A stretch of DNA of 64,000 bases from JBFHNV01 sp041593595 (GTDB lineage Bacteria > Pseudomonadota > Gammaproteobacteria > HK1). The translations under genes and the position numbers were made by a program. Where the stretch lies: the NCBI GenBank assembly GCA_041593595.1, contig JBFHNV010000004.1, forward strand, positions 1 through 64,000, in the 5' to 3' direction. Below are positions 41,832 through 50,579 of this stretch, piece after piece; position 1 is the first letter of the stretch; every line of letters starts with the position of its first letter. The notes beneath the pieces were generated by a model. That model was not told the origin of the DNA, ran no database searches, and worked only from the letters and a program-made list of their open reading frames with translations.

Positions 41832-44135
41832 CTACGGATCCATCTCCTGCCCCGTGACCACGTCGAAGAGCTGGTTCACCGGGGACGGCCCGTATGACAG
41901 AAAGGTGCCGGCGAGCCCCTGCTGCTCGACGCCCGGTCGGCTCCAGTCGCACACGCCCGCCGGGAAGATCGCCTGCAGCCGGCTCCACTGCATCGGCGTG
42001 AACGCCACCGCGTAGTCGGCCGCATCGAGCGGCTTGAGCTCGCACTTGATGACGTCACCGGAGAGCGGACCCCCGGCGACCATGCGCGGTGCGGGGAACG
42101 ACGGATAGAGCTGGTTGCACTGACCCGGCCCATCGAAGGTCTGCTCCTCCTCGATCTTCACCGGCGTCGCGTCCGGGGTGTAGCACGCGTCCACGAGGTC
42201 GGCCGGCTTGTTGGCGACCACCTTGTCGGTCGCGCGCAGCGCGCCCGGGTCTCGCTGGATGTCGCGCAACCACCGGTCCATCTGGTCGAGCACCGTCCAC
42301 AGTGCCGGGTTGTCGCACTCGAACGACGAGCCGAAGCCGCAGCTGAAGCGCGTGTCGACGACGATGATCACCTGGTTGTCGGCGTGGCCGTTGGCCTTGA
42401 TCAGGCGGTCGCGCATCTCGAACGAGTGAAAGCGCATGTGGATGTCGCCTCCAGGCTCCAGGTCGAGGTAGTTTCGGAAGTCGACGATGGGGATCTCGGC
42501 GAGCCCGCCGCCGCCGTTGGTGAGCCGCCCGCCTCGGTAGGAGAGCCGCGTCGCGGCGATGTCGGCTCGCGTGCGCTCAGCGATGAAGTTCGCATCGATG
42601 TCGAAGCCGCCGATCTTCTCGTTCAGGTCGAGGAACTGCCCGGCGCCGATCGCTCCTTCGTTGAGGGCCTCGAGGCCGTACTGGATGCCGACATTGTCGA
42701 GCGGCCGGCGCGCGAAGCCCGTCGGCATGTCGCGCCCATAGCCGTTGACCGCGTGGTCGTACACCGTCGGCCGCGCCCCGGTCGGGTTCAAGACCGGGTC
42801 ATAGCGCACCTCCATCGGCACCGCGTTGTCGAACTCGGCCGACAGACGGTCGGGCCGTCCGGGCACCGGATCGATGCGCGCGGCGCCGTTGTCCATGTTG
42901 GCGATGCTGTCGAAGACGCCGAACCCCGAAACGACACGCTGCTCCTCCTCGGACCACGGCACCAGGCCCAGCGCGTTCGCCTCGTCGAAGTAGCGCTTGA
43001 GCAGGCGCGAATCGCTCAGCAGGTTGACGGTCGCGAAGCCGACTTCCGGAAAGCTTCGACCGATGACGATGCCATCGAATATGCCGGGATAGTTGTCACC
43101 GGTCTGGTGACTCTGGTAGGAGCCGCCAGATGAGCCCCACCCGAGCGTGTATTGCGGCACGCCGAAGCGCTCGACGAAGTGCTCCTTGACCATCATCGTC
43201 GTCTCGGAGGACAGGATGTCGGCGCAATTGTTGCGATATCGGTTGAGCGATGCGCCCGCGGTCGCGTAGCCGCGTGAGAGCATCTCGTCGATGAGCACGC
43301 CCGAAGTGTCGGAACCCTGGATGTACCAACCCCTGCGACAACCGCCGCCCTGAGGATAGATGAGGCGTCCGTTCCAGCCGGGAGTCGCATTGAACGGGTC
43401 GGGGAGCGGCGTGCCCGGCTGGTGCAGGAACGCGATCTCGTAGATCGCGCGGTTGATGACGCCCGTCTCGAGTCGAATGACGTAGGGCACCGTGTGCCCC
43501 TCGTTGGTGGTGGTCATCGCGACGTCGCCCGGCAGCGGTCCTGCGGGATCGGTGAGCACCTCCAGCGACCCGTTGGTCGACTTGTAGAGGTAGTCGACCC
43601 GGGTCGGCGCCGAGCAGTTCGGATCGAGCACCGGGACCTGCGTGAACGTCTCGCCAATGGCGCCGCTCGCGAGCTCGAACTGGTGTGTCTGGCAGAAGAA
43701 AGGCTCCTCGTGGGGCCCCGAGATGATGGGCCCGGTGATGGGCCAGTTGGTGATCTCCAGCGACGCCGAGGGCCGGCCCTTACCGCGGCCATTGGATTTC
43801 ACCTCGAGCAGGTTGCTGCCGAGGTCGAGCCCGCGCACCAGACCGCGCAGCGTGCGACCGTCGCCAACGCTCCGGAACGCGCCGGTGACGTCCGTGGCGT
43901 CGTTGAGTACCACCCGAACCTGGTGAGGTGGGACGTTGCGCGGCACCCGGATGTCGACGAGCACGTCGCCGCCGCTCGCCAGCCAGGCCTTGGTGGAGAT
44001 GGTCTCTACGGTGAAGGTCTTGTCCGGCGGTCCCTTGCCTCTGGAGCGATCGGATCGGGCCTCGGCCTCGTGGCCGGATCCCAGGCTGAGAACGACGGCT
44101 GACGCGAGCGCCAGCGACAGGGCTGCTCTTCTCAT
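41832..44135 (-). CDS. Secreted DUF6351 alpha/beta-hydrolase-like protein
   Basis: 767 residues from ATG 44135 (MRRAALSLALASAVVLSLGS), which starts a clean Sec signal and has GGGGGAC upstream; an ATG at 44252 would put 39 unlikely residues ahead of it. The body matches the DUF6351 family: an N-terminal Ig-like domain (VLVDIRVPRNVPPHQVRVVL), then WNGRLIYPQGGGCRRGWYIQ and the nucleophile elbow TLGWGSSGGSYQSHQ at about 330. A dense Cys pattern in the C-terminal half (RFSCGFGSSFECD, DACYTPD) suggests disulphides outside the cell. Substrate unknown; related families include tannase and PHB depolymerase-like esterases. No neighbouring operon partner is visible. Confidence 0.88.
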   Translation of the reverse strand: MRRAALSLALASAVVLSLGSGHEAEARSDRSRGKGPPDKTFTVETISTKAWLASGGDVLVDIRVPRNVPPHQVRVVLNDATDVTGAFRSVGDGRTLRGLVRGLDLGSNLLEVKSNGRGKGRPSASLEITNWPITGPIISGPHEEPFFCQTHQFELASGAIGETFTQVPVLDPNCSAPTRVDYLYKSTNGSLEVLTDPAGPLPGDVAMTTTNEGHTVPYVIRLETGVINRAIYEIAFLHQPGTPLPDPFNATPGWNGRLIYPQGGGCRRGWYIQGSDTSGVLIDEMLSRGYATAGASLNRYRNNCADILSSETTMMVKEHFVERFGVPQYTLGWGSSGGSYQSHQTGDNYPGIFDGIVIGRSFPEVGFATVNLLSDSRLLKRYFDEANALGLVPWSEEEQRVVSGFGVFDSIANMDNGAARIDPVPGRPDRLSAEFDNAVPMEVRYDPVLNPTGARPTVYDHAVNGYGRDMPTGFARRPLDNVGIQYGLEALNEGAIGAGQFLDLNEKIGGFDIDANFIAERTRADIAATRLSYRGGRLTNGGGGLAEIPIVDFRNYLDLEPGGDIHMRFHSFEMRDRLIKANGHADNQVIIVVDTRFSCGFGSSFECDNPALWTVLDQMDRWLRDIQRDPGALRATDKVVANKPADLVDACYTPDATPVKIEEEQTFDGPGQCNQLYPSFPAPRMVAGGPLSGDVIKCELKPLDAADYAVAFTPMQWSRLQAIFPAGVCDWSRPGVEQQGLAGTFLSYGPSPVNQLFDVVTGQEMDP

Positions 44136-44794
44136 CGTGGGTGTCCCCCGGATGGGTCGGGAGTCACCGCAGGTAGCCGGAGAGCCGGCAACGCTGCCAG
44201 GCGACAGGCCCGAGGTGTCTATCGGAGATTGGTAGATTCCGCGCCGCTTCACGGACGACGCAGGAAATTAATTCTCGATCCGGGTGGTGATTTTGTCACG
44301 CTGCGGCGCACCAGCGCCCATCGTCGCACCGCACTGACGGAGGCGCGGCCGCTCCGTGTGGCCGGGTTCCGCCGCGCACACCATGCGTTATCGCAGCGCG
44401 AGAAGCATCACGCGCATGCGCCCCGCGCTCGCTGCGCAGGGCCCCCGGTGCTGCACCACGCGGTACGTCTCCAGATCCGCCACCAGCAGCCCGGATCTTC
44501 GGGGATCACCACAGGGGGGCGTCCGCTGTCGCCGGGCGTGCCGAACGGCAGCGCGCCGACGTGGAGCCGGCTCGACCCCGGGATCCCGCTTTCGAAGGCG
44601 CCCGCGGACGCGCCCAGGTTCTGGGTGCCCGGCACCGGCCGATGATCCCCGGCGCACCCTGGTTCGCCATGATGGCCTCCCGACCCGGTGCGGGAGGCCA
44701 TCATGGCTCAAGGACGCAGACGCGACAGGCCGGAGATGCTGAACCGGCCTCGCACGGTCTGTGGAGGACGCGGGTATCCCGTGGTTGCCTCGAC
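44136..44794. other. 659-bp gap with large palindrome and no supported gene
   Basis: It lies between two secreted-hydrolase genes on the same strand. It holds an AT-rich stretch at 44262-44278 that may supply the DUF6351 promoter, and the perfect 16-bp inverted repeat listed separately. A minus-strand frame at 44408-44704 begins within that palindrome, lacks a ribosome site and has no recognisable motif; I do not call it. Confidence 0.5.
44666..44707. terminator. Perfect 16-bp inverted repeat (hairpin)
   Basis: GCCATGATGGCCTCCC, a 10-nt loop, then GGGAGGCCATCATGGC, with no mismatch. It is 88 bp downstream of the tannase-like gene's stop, where a terminator is expected. No T-tract follows. 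Its length and AT content are unusual for a simple terminator here, so an operator or a mobile-repeat remnant is possible. Confidence 0.55.
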
Positions 44795-46048
44795 TCAGTC
44801 TCGCGGGAAGCCGCCGAGGACGTCAGGTGGCGGCGCGCCGAGAGCGCCGCCACTCTCGCGGTAGTCGACCCACGCCTCGAGAGCATCGAGGGCAGGATCG
44901 ATCATGGCATTGAACTCGGGGCCGCCGTGCCCCATTCCGGGGATGTAGTACACGGCCAGGACATCACGCGCGCCAGCGACTCCGAAGAGCGTTTCCACCA
45001 GCCGCTTGTACACCTCGGTTTCGCCCGGGGACACGATGACGTCATGGGTGCCGTGCGCGACGATCACAGGACGCCGCAGGTTGCCGGAATTGTCGAACCT
45101 GCGGAAGTCGTTCTGGACTCGGGGCGGGCTCTGGTTCGGATCCCACGCCTTCAGCTCGTCGATGGAAATCACCCCGTCACCGTTCGGGTCGTAAGTCGGG
45201 TCGAATTTCGCGAGTGACGTCTCGACATAGCCGAGGAGACTACCGTAGCGCCCAGGCCAGCGGTACTCGGATCCCGGAGGCCGGCCGATGTTGAAAGCCA
45301 GCCCGGCGCCGGGCTTCCGTGGCTGATTGGTGATCTTCGCTGGCATGTCATAGATGTTGAACAATGCCTCGACCTGCGCCGGAGTCAGTGGCGGGCTGAG
45401 CGGCTCGGTGGCCGGATCCCAGTCCGGATCGGCGGTACGAGCGTCGATGATGTCGAAGATGCGTGGTTCGATCACGTCATAGTTGCGCAGGAACCTCGCG
45501 TTCGATCCGAGCCACTCGAGATGAGAGCTGATTCCGTATCCGGCGATGCCGCCGTCGTACTCGGACGGATAGTCCTCCACCATCATCTTGGTGTTGTGTC
45601 CACCATTGGAACCCCCCACCATGAACGTGCGAATCGCGGCCTCACCGTAGTGACGCTTCACGGTGGCCTTCACGTAGTTCGTGAGCTGCAAGATGCGACG
45701 CCGTGACTCGAAGTACTTGTCCTCGGGACGATCGATGATGTCGAAGCGAAACCAGCCCTGGTCGCTCAGGGCGTATGCGTAGCCCTTCGCGAGTCCTACA
45801 TCCTTGAAGCTACCTGTCGAGAACTCATTGCCCGAGTACCCGCGCGCCCCGATCAGGAGCCTTCCATTCCAGTCGTCCGGCAGCGCGATCTGGAAGTTCG
45901 CGTCGCCGAGCCGCCCATGGATGTAGCGGTGCGGGACCGGATCCGCCCGCAACTCGTCGGTGTCGATGTTGTGCGGTGCCGCCTGCGCCCCCGGTGCGGC
46001 CACCGTGAGCGCGAACGCGGTGCCGAGCACGGCCATTAAAGTTTTCAT
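44795..46048 (-). CDS. Secreted tannase/feruloyl-esterase-like hydrolase with EF-hand motif
   Basis: 417 residues. ATG 46048 has GGGAGG 8 nt upstream; the signal peptide is MAVLGTAFALTVAAPGAQAA. The alpha/beta-hydrolase core includes WNGRLLIGARGYSGNEF, the nucleophile motif MVGGSNGGHNTKM (Ser about 147), VIVAHGTHDVIVSPGET (Asp) and GMGHGGPEF (His). A perfect EF-hand-like loop, DPNGDGVISIDE, sits at about residue 286-297, between the lid and the acid residue. The gene is visibly less G+C-rich than most of the window, hinting at a different origin. The family cleaves aromatic esters; the exact substrate cannot be inferred. Confidence 0.88.
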   Translation of the reverse strand: MKTLMAVLGTAFALTVAAPGAQAAPHNIDTDELRADPVPHRYIHGRLGDANFQIALPDDWNGRLLIGARGYSGNEFSTGSFKDVGLAKGYAYALSDQGWFRFDIIDRPEDKYFESRRRILQLTNYVKATVKRHYGEAAIRTFMVGGSNGGHNTKMMVEDYPSEYDGGIAGYGISSHLEWLGSNARFLRNYDVIEPRIFDIIDARTADPDWDPATEPLSPPLTPAQVEALFNIYDMPAKITNQPRKPGAGLAFNIGRPPGSEYRWPGRYGSLLGYVETSLAKFDPTYDPNGDGVISIDELKAWDPNQSPPRVQNDFRRFDNSGNLRRPVIVAHGTHDVIVSPGETEVYKRLVETLFGVAGARDVLAVYYIPGMGHGGPEFNAMIDPALDALEAWVDYRESGGALGAPPPDVLGGFPRD

Positions 46049-46548
46049 TCCTCTTCCCTCCCCACGTGATTGCCGATTGGCGAATTCGATGAGCGATCTC
46101 GACCGCAGTGCCTGGACTTGTTCTCGTTGCTACACCTCCTTCGTCCTGGCGGAACATGTCGCTTCAGCGCGTCGCTGCGAGTCGGAACGTCTAACGATGG
46201 CGCCGCCCGCGGCCTCCGGACAGAAGCTCCGGTGGAACGATTCTCAGGCCACCAGCCCACCGGCAGGGCCGCGCCGGGACCGGCGTCCGGGGTGCCCCGG
46301 CATCGGCCCGGAGCACGCGCTCCGAGAATCTAATTCCTGAGGTGCACAACGGTATCACGAATCCGGACACGATCGACAAGTGTCCGGCGACACGAGGTCC
46401 CGGGCGGGCAGGAGACGGCGCCGGGCGACGCCGGCGCGCGGCGAATGCCGGTGGGCGTCGGCTCGCGCCCCGGCGCATCCGGTCCCATGCGCACGCGCCG
46501 CAGTGGGGGGCGCCGGCGATGAGCGGCCGCGCCCTCCGCTAGACCCTC
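46049..46548. other. 500-bp gap upstream of the esterase gene
   Basis: No gene with support is present. It holds an AT-rich motif at 46324-46340 (GAGAATCTAATTCCTGA) and a perfect 8-bp inverted repeat with a 9-nt loop at 46363-46387. The latter could be a terminator for the beta-helix gene, 162 bp downstream of its stop. The rest looks noncoding. Confidence 0.45.
46363..46387. repeat. Inverted repeat CCGGACAC/GTGTCCGG
   Basis: Two perfect 8-bp arms around the 9-nt spacer gatcgacaa, in the gap between the beta-helix gene and the esterase gene. It may be a hairpin terminator or a regulator site; neither can be chosen from sequence alone. Confidence 0.45.
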
Positions 46549-47436
46549 TCAGTGGTTGAACGTGCCCCTGTTGTTTCTCCAGGTGTTGTCCAGCACATCC
46601 TGGTCGAAGAGATCGAACATGCCGCTGGGCGCCACGTTGGCAAGCCCGTTGCCCTCGGCCTTGTTCTGGCCAACGAAGTTGTCCATGCCCGGGGCCAGCA
46701 CGACCACGCCGGCCCGCGCGTTGGCGTGCGACTGGTTGTGAACGATCGCGTTCCCGTCGGAGCCGCCCCCGACCTGGATCCCCCAGCCATTTCTCAGCGT
46801 CTGATTCCCCGCGATCAGGTTGTGGTCGTTGTCCGCGGCGATGAGCTGGACACCGCAGCCTCCGAAGTTGGCCACGACCTGGACGCCGTTGTCGTTCGAT
46901 GTGTTGCCCAGGATGAGATTGCGGCTGCTCGCTGCCTTGAGCGTGATGCCGTTATGACCGTTGCCGTGAAAAACGTTCCTCGTCACGACGTTGAGGTGCG
47001 AATCGACGAGCTGAAGCCCGTCGCGGAGCGTGGTCGCGTCGCTGAAGTTGCTCCGCGAGATGTTGCGATGCACCCGGGAGCGTGAAGCTCCCTCGAGCAC
47101 GATGCCGGCCTCGAAGCCCTGGACCGTGAAGCCCTGGATGCGTACCCCGCTCGTCCCGAGGACGTGAATGCCGATACCCCCGAGGTCCGTGCCATCGATG
47201 ACCGCGTGCCTCCCGAGCAGGCGGATGTTGGGGGTGGTGATGAGCACGTTCTCGCCGTATGTGCCCCTGGCCACCTTGATCCTGTCGCCGGGCAAGGCCG
47301 CGTCGACGGCCTCCTGGATCGAATCGAAGTCCCTCGGGACATGAAACGTGGCGGCATGCACCGTGCCTGCCAGACCGAGCCAGCCGCAGACACAGACGAG
47401 CGCCAGGAAAGTCGTTCGTATCATCTGAATCTTCAC
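46549..47436 (-). CDS. Secreted right-handed beta-helix (NosD-like) protein
   Basis: 295 residues. I chose the GTG at 47436 because GGAGGAGA lies a normal spacer before it, better than ATG 47424 or the ATG at 47490. The signal peptide is MIRTTFLALVCVCGWLGLAG. The helix begins TFHVPRDFDSIQEAVDAALP, GDRIKVARGTYGENVLITTP, the usual NosD/pectate-lyase-like cap, and continues with rungs like GVRIQGFTVQGFEAGIVLEG and NRNVFHGNGHNGITLK-type repeats. Possible roles are polysaccharide binding or cleavage at the cell surface. No catalytic site is evident. Confidence 0.87.
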   Translation of the reverse strand: MKIQMIRTTFLALVCVCGWLGLAGTVHAATFHVPRDFDSIQEAVDAALPGDRIKVARGTYGENVLITTPNIRLLGRHAVIDGTDLGGIGIHVLGTSGVRIQGFTVQGFEAGIVLEGASRSRVHRNISRSNFSDATTLRDGLQLVDSHLNVVTRNVFHGNGHNGITLKAASSRNLILGNTSNDNGVQVVANFGGCGVQLIAADNDHNLIAGNQTLRNGWGIQVGGGSDGNAIVHNQSHANARAGVVVLAPGMDNFVGQNKAEGNGLANVAPSGMFDLFDQDVLDNTWRNNRGTFNH

Positions 47437-48003
47437 AGTCTCTCCTCCGCTGGGAACGGAACGGCCCAGACTGCTCACGGGGAATCGCATTCTCGAGCTG
47501 CCCGCCAGCCGCCGTGTCTGCTGGCAGCAGCACGGCCACGGTCTGTCGGTCCCGTTCTGTTTCAGAAGTTCAAGCCCTCTTCCCCCGAGGCGCAGTCAGT
47601 CGGACCCGAGTGCGGTGGAGAGGTGGCGAGCGGCTCGCGAACGAGTTGATGCAAAGCTGCGGCGATCTGCTCCAACCGACTGTTCCGAATCGTGGATCAG
47701 GGGAGCTCAGGCGCTCGGTGTCGGTCCGTGCGGGCTCACCACTTGTTCCTGCGGACGAACACGGCGATCACCTGGACATGAGCATTTTAGTACGAGTGCT
47801 CCGGACCGAGCAGCCAAAGCTGCATGCACTGGCGTTTCGCAGCGCAGCAAGGCGCTGTCGCTGGCGAGTCAGATGCTTCTACGCGATTGGATGCTCGACG
47901 GTGCGGCCGGCATCGCGGCGCTCGACGTGTCGCGGGCACTCCGCCACCGCCCCCCGGGCGGTGGCGGAAGCCGTTCGCGAGCCTCTCACGCGTGTCAGCG
48001 CTC
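47437..48003. other. 567-bp gap without a supported gene
   Basis: It separates two secreted-protein genes on the minus strand. Frames on the plus strand cross it but are Arg/Ser-rich and lack ribosome sites. One AT-rich stretch near 47790 (GAGCATTTTAGTACGAG) may be a promoter. The strong hairpin at 47940-47968 is listed separately. Confidence 0.45.
47940..47968. terminator. 12-bp GC-rich hairpin terminator
   Basis: TCCGCCACCGCC, loop ccccg, GGCGGTGGCGGA: a perfect 12-bp stem 35 bp after the stop codon of the minus-strand secreted-protein gene. There is no T-tract, as is common in very GC-rich genomes. Confidence 0.6.
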
Positions 48004-48678
48004 TCAGAACGAGGACTGGGGAAGGGGCCGGGCCGGGATGGGTTCGACGTCGATGGACGTGCCGCGCCCGAGCCCGCCGGCGCCGTTCGCGCTTTCGAAG
48101 CGACGCTCGTGGGAGTGGGTGTAGACCCCTTGGACCGCGAGGACGTCGAGGTTGCGCACGATGTGCACGAAGCCCTCGTACAGGGGCCCGCCGGGAGGCA
48201 CCGTGCCGCCGTTCACCGCCGAGACGATGTCGACGCAGTCGAGCTTCCGGGTCTCGAACGGCTCGAGGTCGAAGGTGGCCACGAGCACCGGCCCGAGCGC
48301 GCCGTCGACGGATGCCAAGACCTGAATCCGATCCTGCCGCACGACATCCACGTTGAGCACGTTGATGGCTGTGGCGTAGTTGCCCGGCTCGAAACCGGAG
48401 TAGGTGCCCCCGGGCAGGGCTCGTAGCGTGCCGGGTACCGGGATGGGCCCGAGCAACAGGTGTCCGCCGCACACGAATTTGCCCGCATAGACGACCGGGC
48501 CCGGCGACGGGGCAGCGGTGGCGGTGGGTGTGCCGGGCGTGCCCACGAACACCTGGCCCTGCGCCGGCCAGGCGAGGACCGCGGCGAGCAGTCCGGCGGC
48601 GGTCCATGCGAGGCGGGTGCGGGTGGCGGCGTGACGGTGCGACGGCGCATCGGTGGCGGTTGCGCGTGTCTTCGACAT
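48004..48678 (-). CDS. Secreted hypothetical protein, 224 aa
   Basis: No family recognised. ATG 48678 (MSKTRATATDAPSHRH) has AGGAGG just upstream; the longer frame above it is less likely. A long basic N-region precedes the signal core TAAGLLAAVLAWPAQGQVFV. The mature protein looks all-beta: GPVVYAGKFVCGGHLLLGPI, NYATAINVLNVDVVRQDRIQ and VLVATFDLEPFETRKLDCVD, ending DVEPIPARPLPQSSF. The GNYATAINVLN phrase resembles small Ig/fibronectin-like exported proteins found in environmental proteobacteria. Function unknown; a strong hairpin follows the gene. Confidence 0.75.
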   Translation of the reverse strand: MSKTRATATDAPSHRHAATRTRLAWTAAGLLAAVLAWPAQGQVFVGTPGTPTATAAPSPGPVVYAGKFVCGGHLLLGPIPVPGTLRALPGGTYSGFEPGNYATAINVLNVDVVRQDRIQVLASVDGALGPVLVATFDLEPFETRKLDCVDIVSAVNGGTVPPGGPLYEGFVHIVRNLDVLAVQGVYTHSHERRFESANGAGGLGRGTSIDVEPIPARPLPQSSF

Positions 48679-48902
48679 GGCATGACCTCCTTGGTCGATT
48701 CGACGAACGACGGGATCGTCCCCGTCGTCTGCAGATACGCGCCAGGGCACCATTCGGATGCGCCTGCGCATCCAGTATGTGCGTCGGGATGCCGAAACCG
48801 TGACGTGGTCGACGGGTCGTCAGGGGGTTCGGTGCGCTATTGCACGATCGCCGACGGATGCGGACCGGCAACGCGCACCGCAACGGCGCGAGAGAGAGGT
48901 GG

Positions 48903-50579
48903 CTACTCTCCGATGCCGAGGGCGGGCAGCTTCAGACCGTGCTCGCGGGCGCAGGCGATCGCCTCCTCGTAGCCGGCGTCCGCGTGGCGCATGACGCCGC
49001 TTGCGGGGTCGTTCCACAGCACCCGCTCGATGCGTGCCGCCGCCTCCGCGGTGCCGTCGCAGCAGATGACCATGCCGGCGTGCTGGGAGAAGCCCATGCC
49101 GACGCCGCCGCCGTGGTGCAGGCTCACCCACGTGGCGCCGGACGCGCAGTTCAGCAGCGCGTTGAGCAGCGGCCAGTCGGACACCGCGTCGGAGCCGTCC
49201 TTCATGGCCTCGGTCTCGCGGTTCGGGCTCGCCACCGATCCCGAGTCCAGGTGATCGCGCCCGATCACCACCGGCGCGGAGAGCTCGCCGGACGCCACCA
49301 TCTCGTTGAAGGCGAGCCCCAGGCGATGGCGCACACCCAGTCCCACCCAGCAGATGCGCGCCGGCAGGCCCTGGAAGGCGATGCGCTCGCGGGCCATGTC
49401 CAGCCAGTTGTGAAGGTGGGCGTCGTCCGGCAGCAGCTCCTTGACCTTCGCGTCGGTGCGGTAGATGTCTTCCGGGTCGCCGGAGAGCGCCGCCCAGCGG
49501 AACGGGCCGATGCCGCGGCAGAACAGGGGGCGGATGTAGGCGGGCACGAAGCCCGGGAAGTCGAAGGCGTGCTCGAGGCCCTCCTCGAAGGCCATCTGCC
49601 GGATGTTGTTGCCGTAGTCCAGCGTCGGCACGCCGTCGTTCCAGAACGCGAGCATGGCCTCCACGTGGCGCTTCATGGAGGCGCGCGCCGCGCGCGCCAC
49701 GGCCTTCGGGTCGCTCTCGCGCTTCTCGCGCCACTCGGCCAGGGACCAGCCCGCCGGCAGGTAGCCGTTCACCGGGTCGTGGGCCGAGGTCTGGTCGGTG
49801 ACGATGTCCGGGCGCACCCCGCGGCGTGCGATCTCGGGAAACACCTCTGCGGCGTTGCCGAGCAGGCCCACGGATACGGCGCGGCCGGCGGCCTTCGCCC
49901 GCTCCACGATGGCCAGCGCCTCGTCCAGCGTCGTCGCCTTGTCGTCCAGGTAGCGGGTGCGCAGGCGGAAGTCGATGCGATCCGGGTCGCACTCCACCGC
50001 GACGAGCGACGCCCCCGCCATGGTGGCCGCCAGCGGCTGCGCGCCGCCCATGCCGCCGAGGCCCGCGGTCAGGATCCAGCGCCCGGCGAGATCGCCGCCG
50101 TAGTGCTGGCGGCCGGCTTCGGCGAAGGTCTCGTAGGTGCCCTGCACGATGCCCTGGGAGCCGATGTAGATCCACGAGCCCGCGGTCATCTGCCCGTACA
50201 TCATCAGGCCCTTGCGATCCAGCTCGTTGAAGTGATCCCAGGTGGCCCAGTGGGGCACCAGGTTGGAGTTCGCGATGAGCACCCGCGGCGCGTCCGGGTG
50301 GGTGCGGAAGACCCCTGCGGGGCGCCCCGACTGCACCAGCAGCGTCTCGTCGTCGCCGAGCGACTCCAGCGTCGCCACCAGGGTGTCGAAGTCGTTCCAG
50401 CTGCGCGCCGCGCGGCCGATGCCACCGTAGACCACCAGCTCGTTGGGATTCTCGGCCACCTCCGGGTCCAGGTTGTTCATGAGCATGCGCAGCGGCGCCT
50501 CGGTGAGCCACGAGCGTGCGCGCAGCTCGGGGCCGCGGGGGCTGCGGATCTCGCGTACATTCTTTCTCGGTCCGGTCAT
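48903..50579 (-). CDS. hutU: Urocanate hydratase
   Basis: Second enzyme of histidine breakdown (EC 4.2.1.49), adding water to urocanate to give imidazolonepropionate with tightly bound NAD+. The protein has 558 residues from ATG 50579, a normal length. Diagnostic stretches are VYGGIGRAARSWNDFDTLVA, NSNLVPHWATWDHFNELDRK, AGLGGMGGAQPLAATMAGAS (NAD site), DQTSAHDPVNGYLPAGW and ICWVGLGVRHRLG (catalytic Cys region). It overlaps hutH by 4 bp and is the last gene of hutI-hutH-hutU. It should be cytosolic. Confidence 0.97.
   Translation of the reverse strand: MTGPRKNVREIRSPRGPELRARSWLTEAPLRMLMNNLDPEVAENPNELVVYGGIGRAARSWNDFDTLVATLESLGDDETLLVQSGRPAGVFRTHPDAPRVLIANSNLVPHWATWDHFNELDRKGLMMYGQMTAGSWIYIGSQGIVQGTYETFAEAGRQHYGGDLAGRWILTAGLGGMGGAQPLAATMAGASLVAVECDPDRIDFRLRTRYLDDKATTLDEALAIVERAKAAGRAVSVGLLGNAAEVFPEIARRGVRPDIVTDQTSAHDPVNGYLPAGWSLAEWREKRESDPKAVARAARASMKRHVEAMLAFWNDGVPTLDYGNNIRQMAFEEGLEHAFDFPGFVPAYIRPLFCRGIGPFRWAALSGDPEDIYRTDAKVKELLPDDAHLHNWLDMARERIAFQGLPARICWVGLGVRHRLGLAFNEMVASGELSAPVVIGRDHLDSGSVASPNRETEAMKDGSDAVSDWPLLNALLNCASGATWVSLHHGGGVGMGFSQHAGMVICCDGTAEAAARIERVLWNDPASGVMRHADAGYEEAIACAREHGLKLPALGIGE

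Noticed and set aside
44408..44704. 98-aa minus-strand frame in the gap beside the tannase-like gene
   Set aside because: Starts inside the 16-bp palindrome, has no ribosome site or known motif; could be a degraded gene but there is no evidence.
47514..48356. 280-aa plus-strand frame
   Set aside because: Arg/Ser-rich low-complexity translation overlapping the secreted-protein gene and a strong hairpin.
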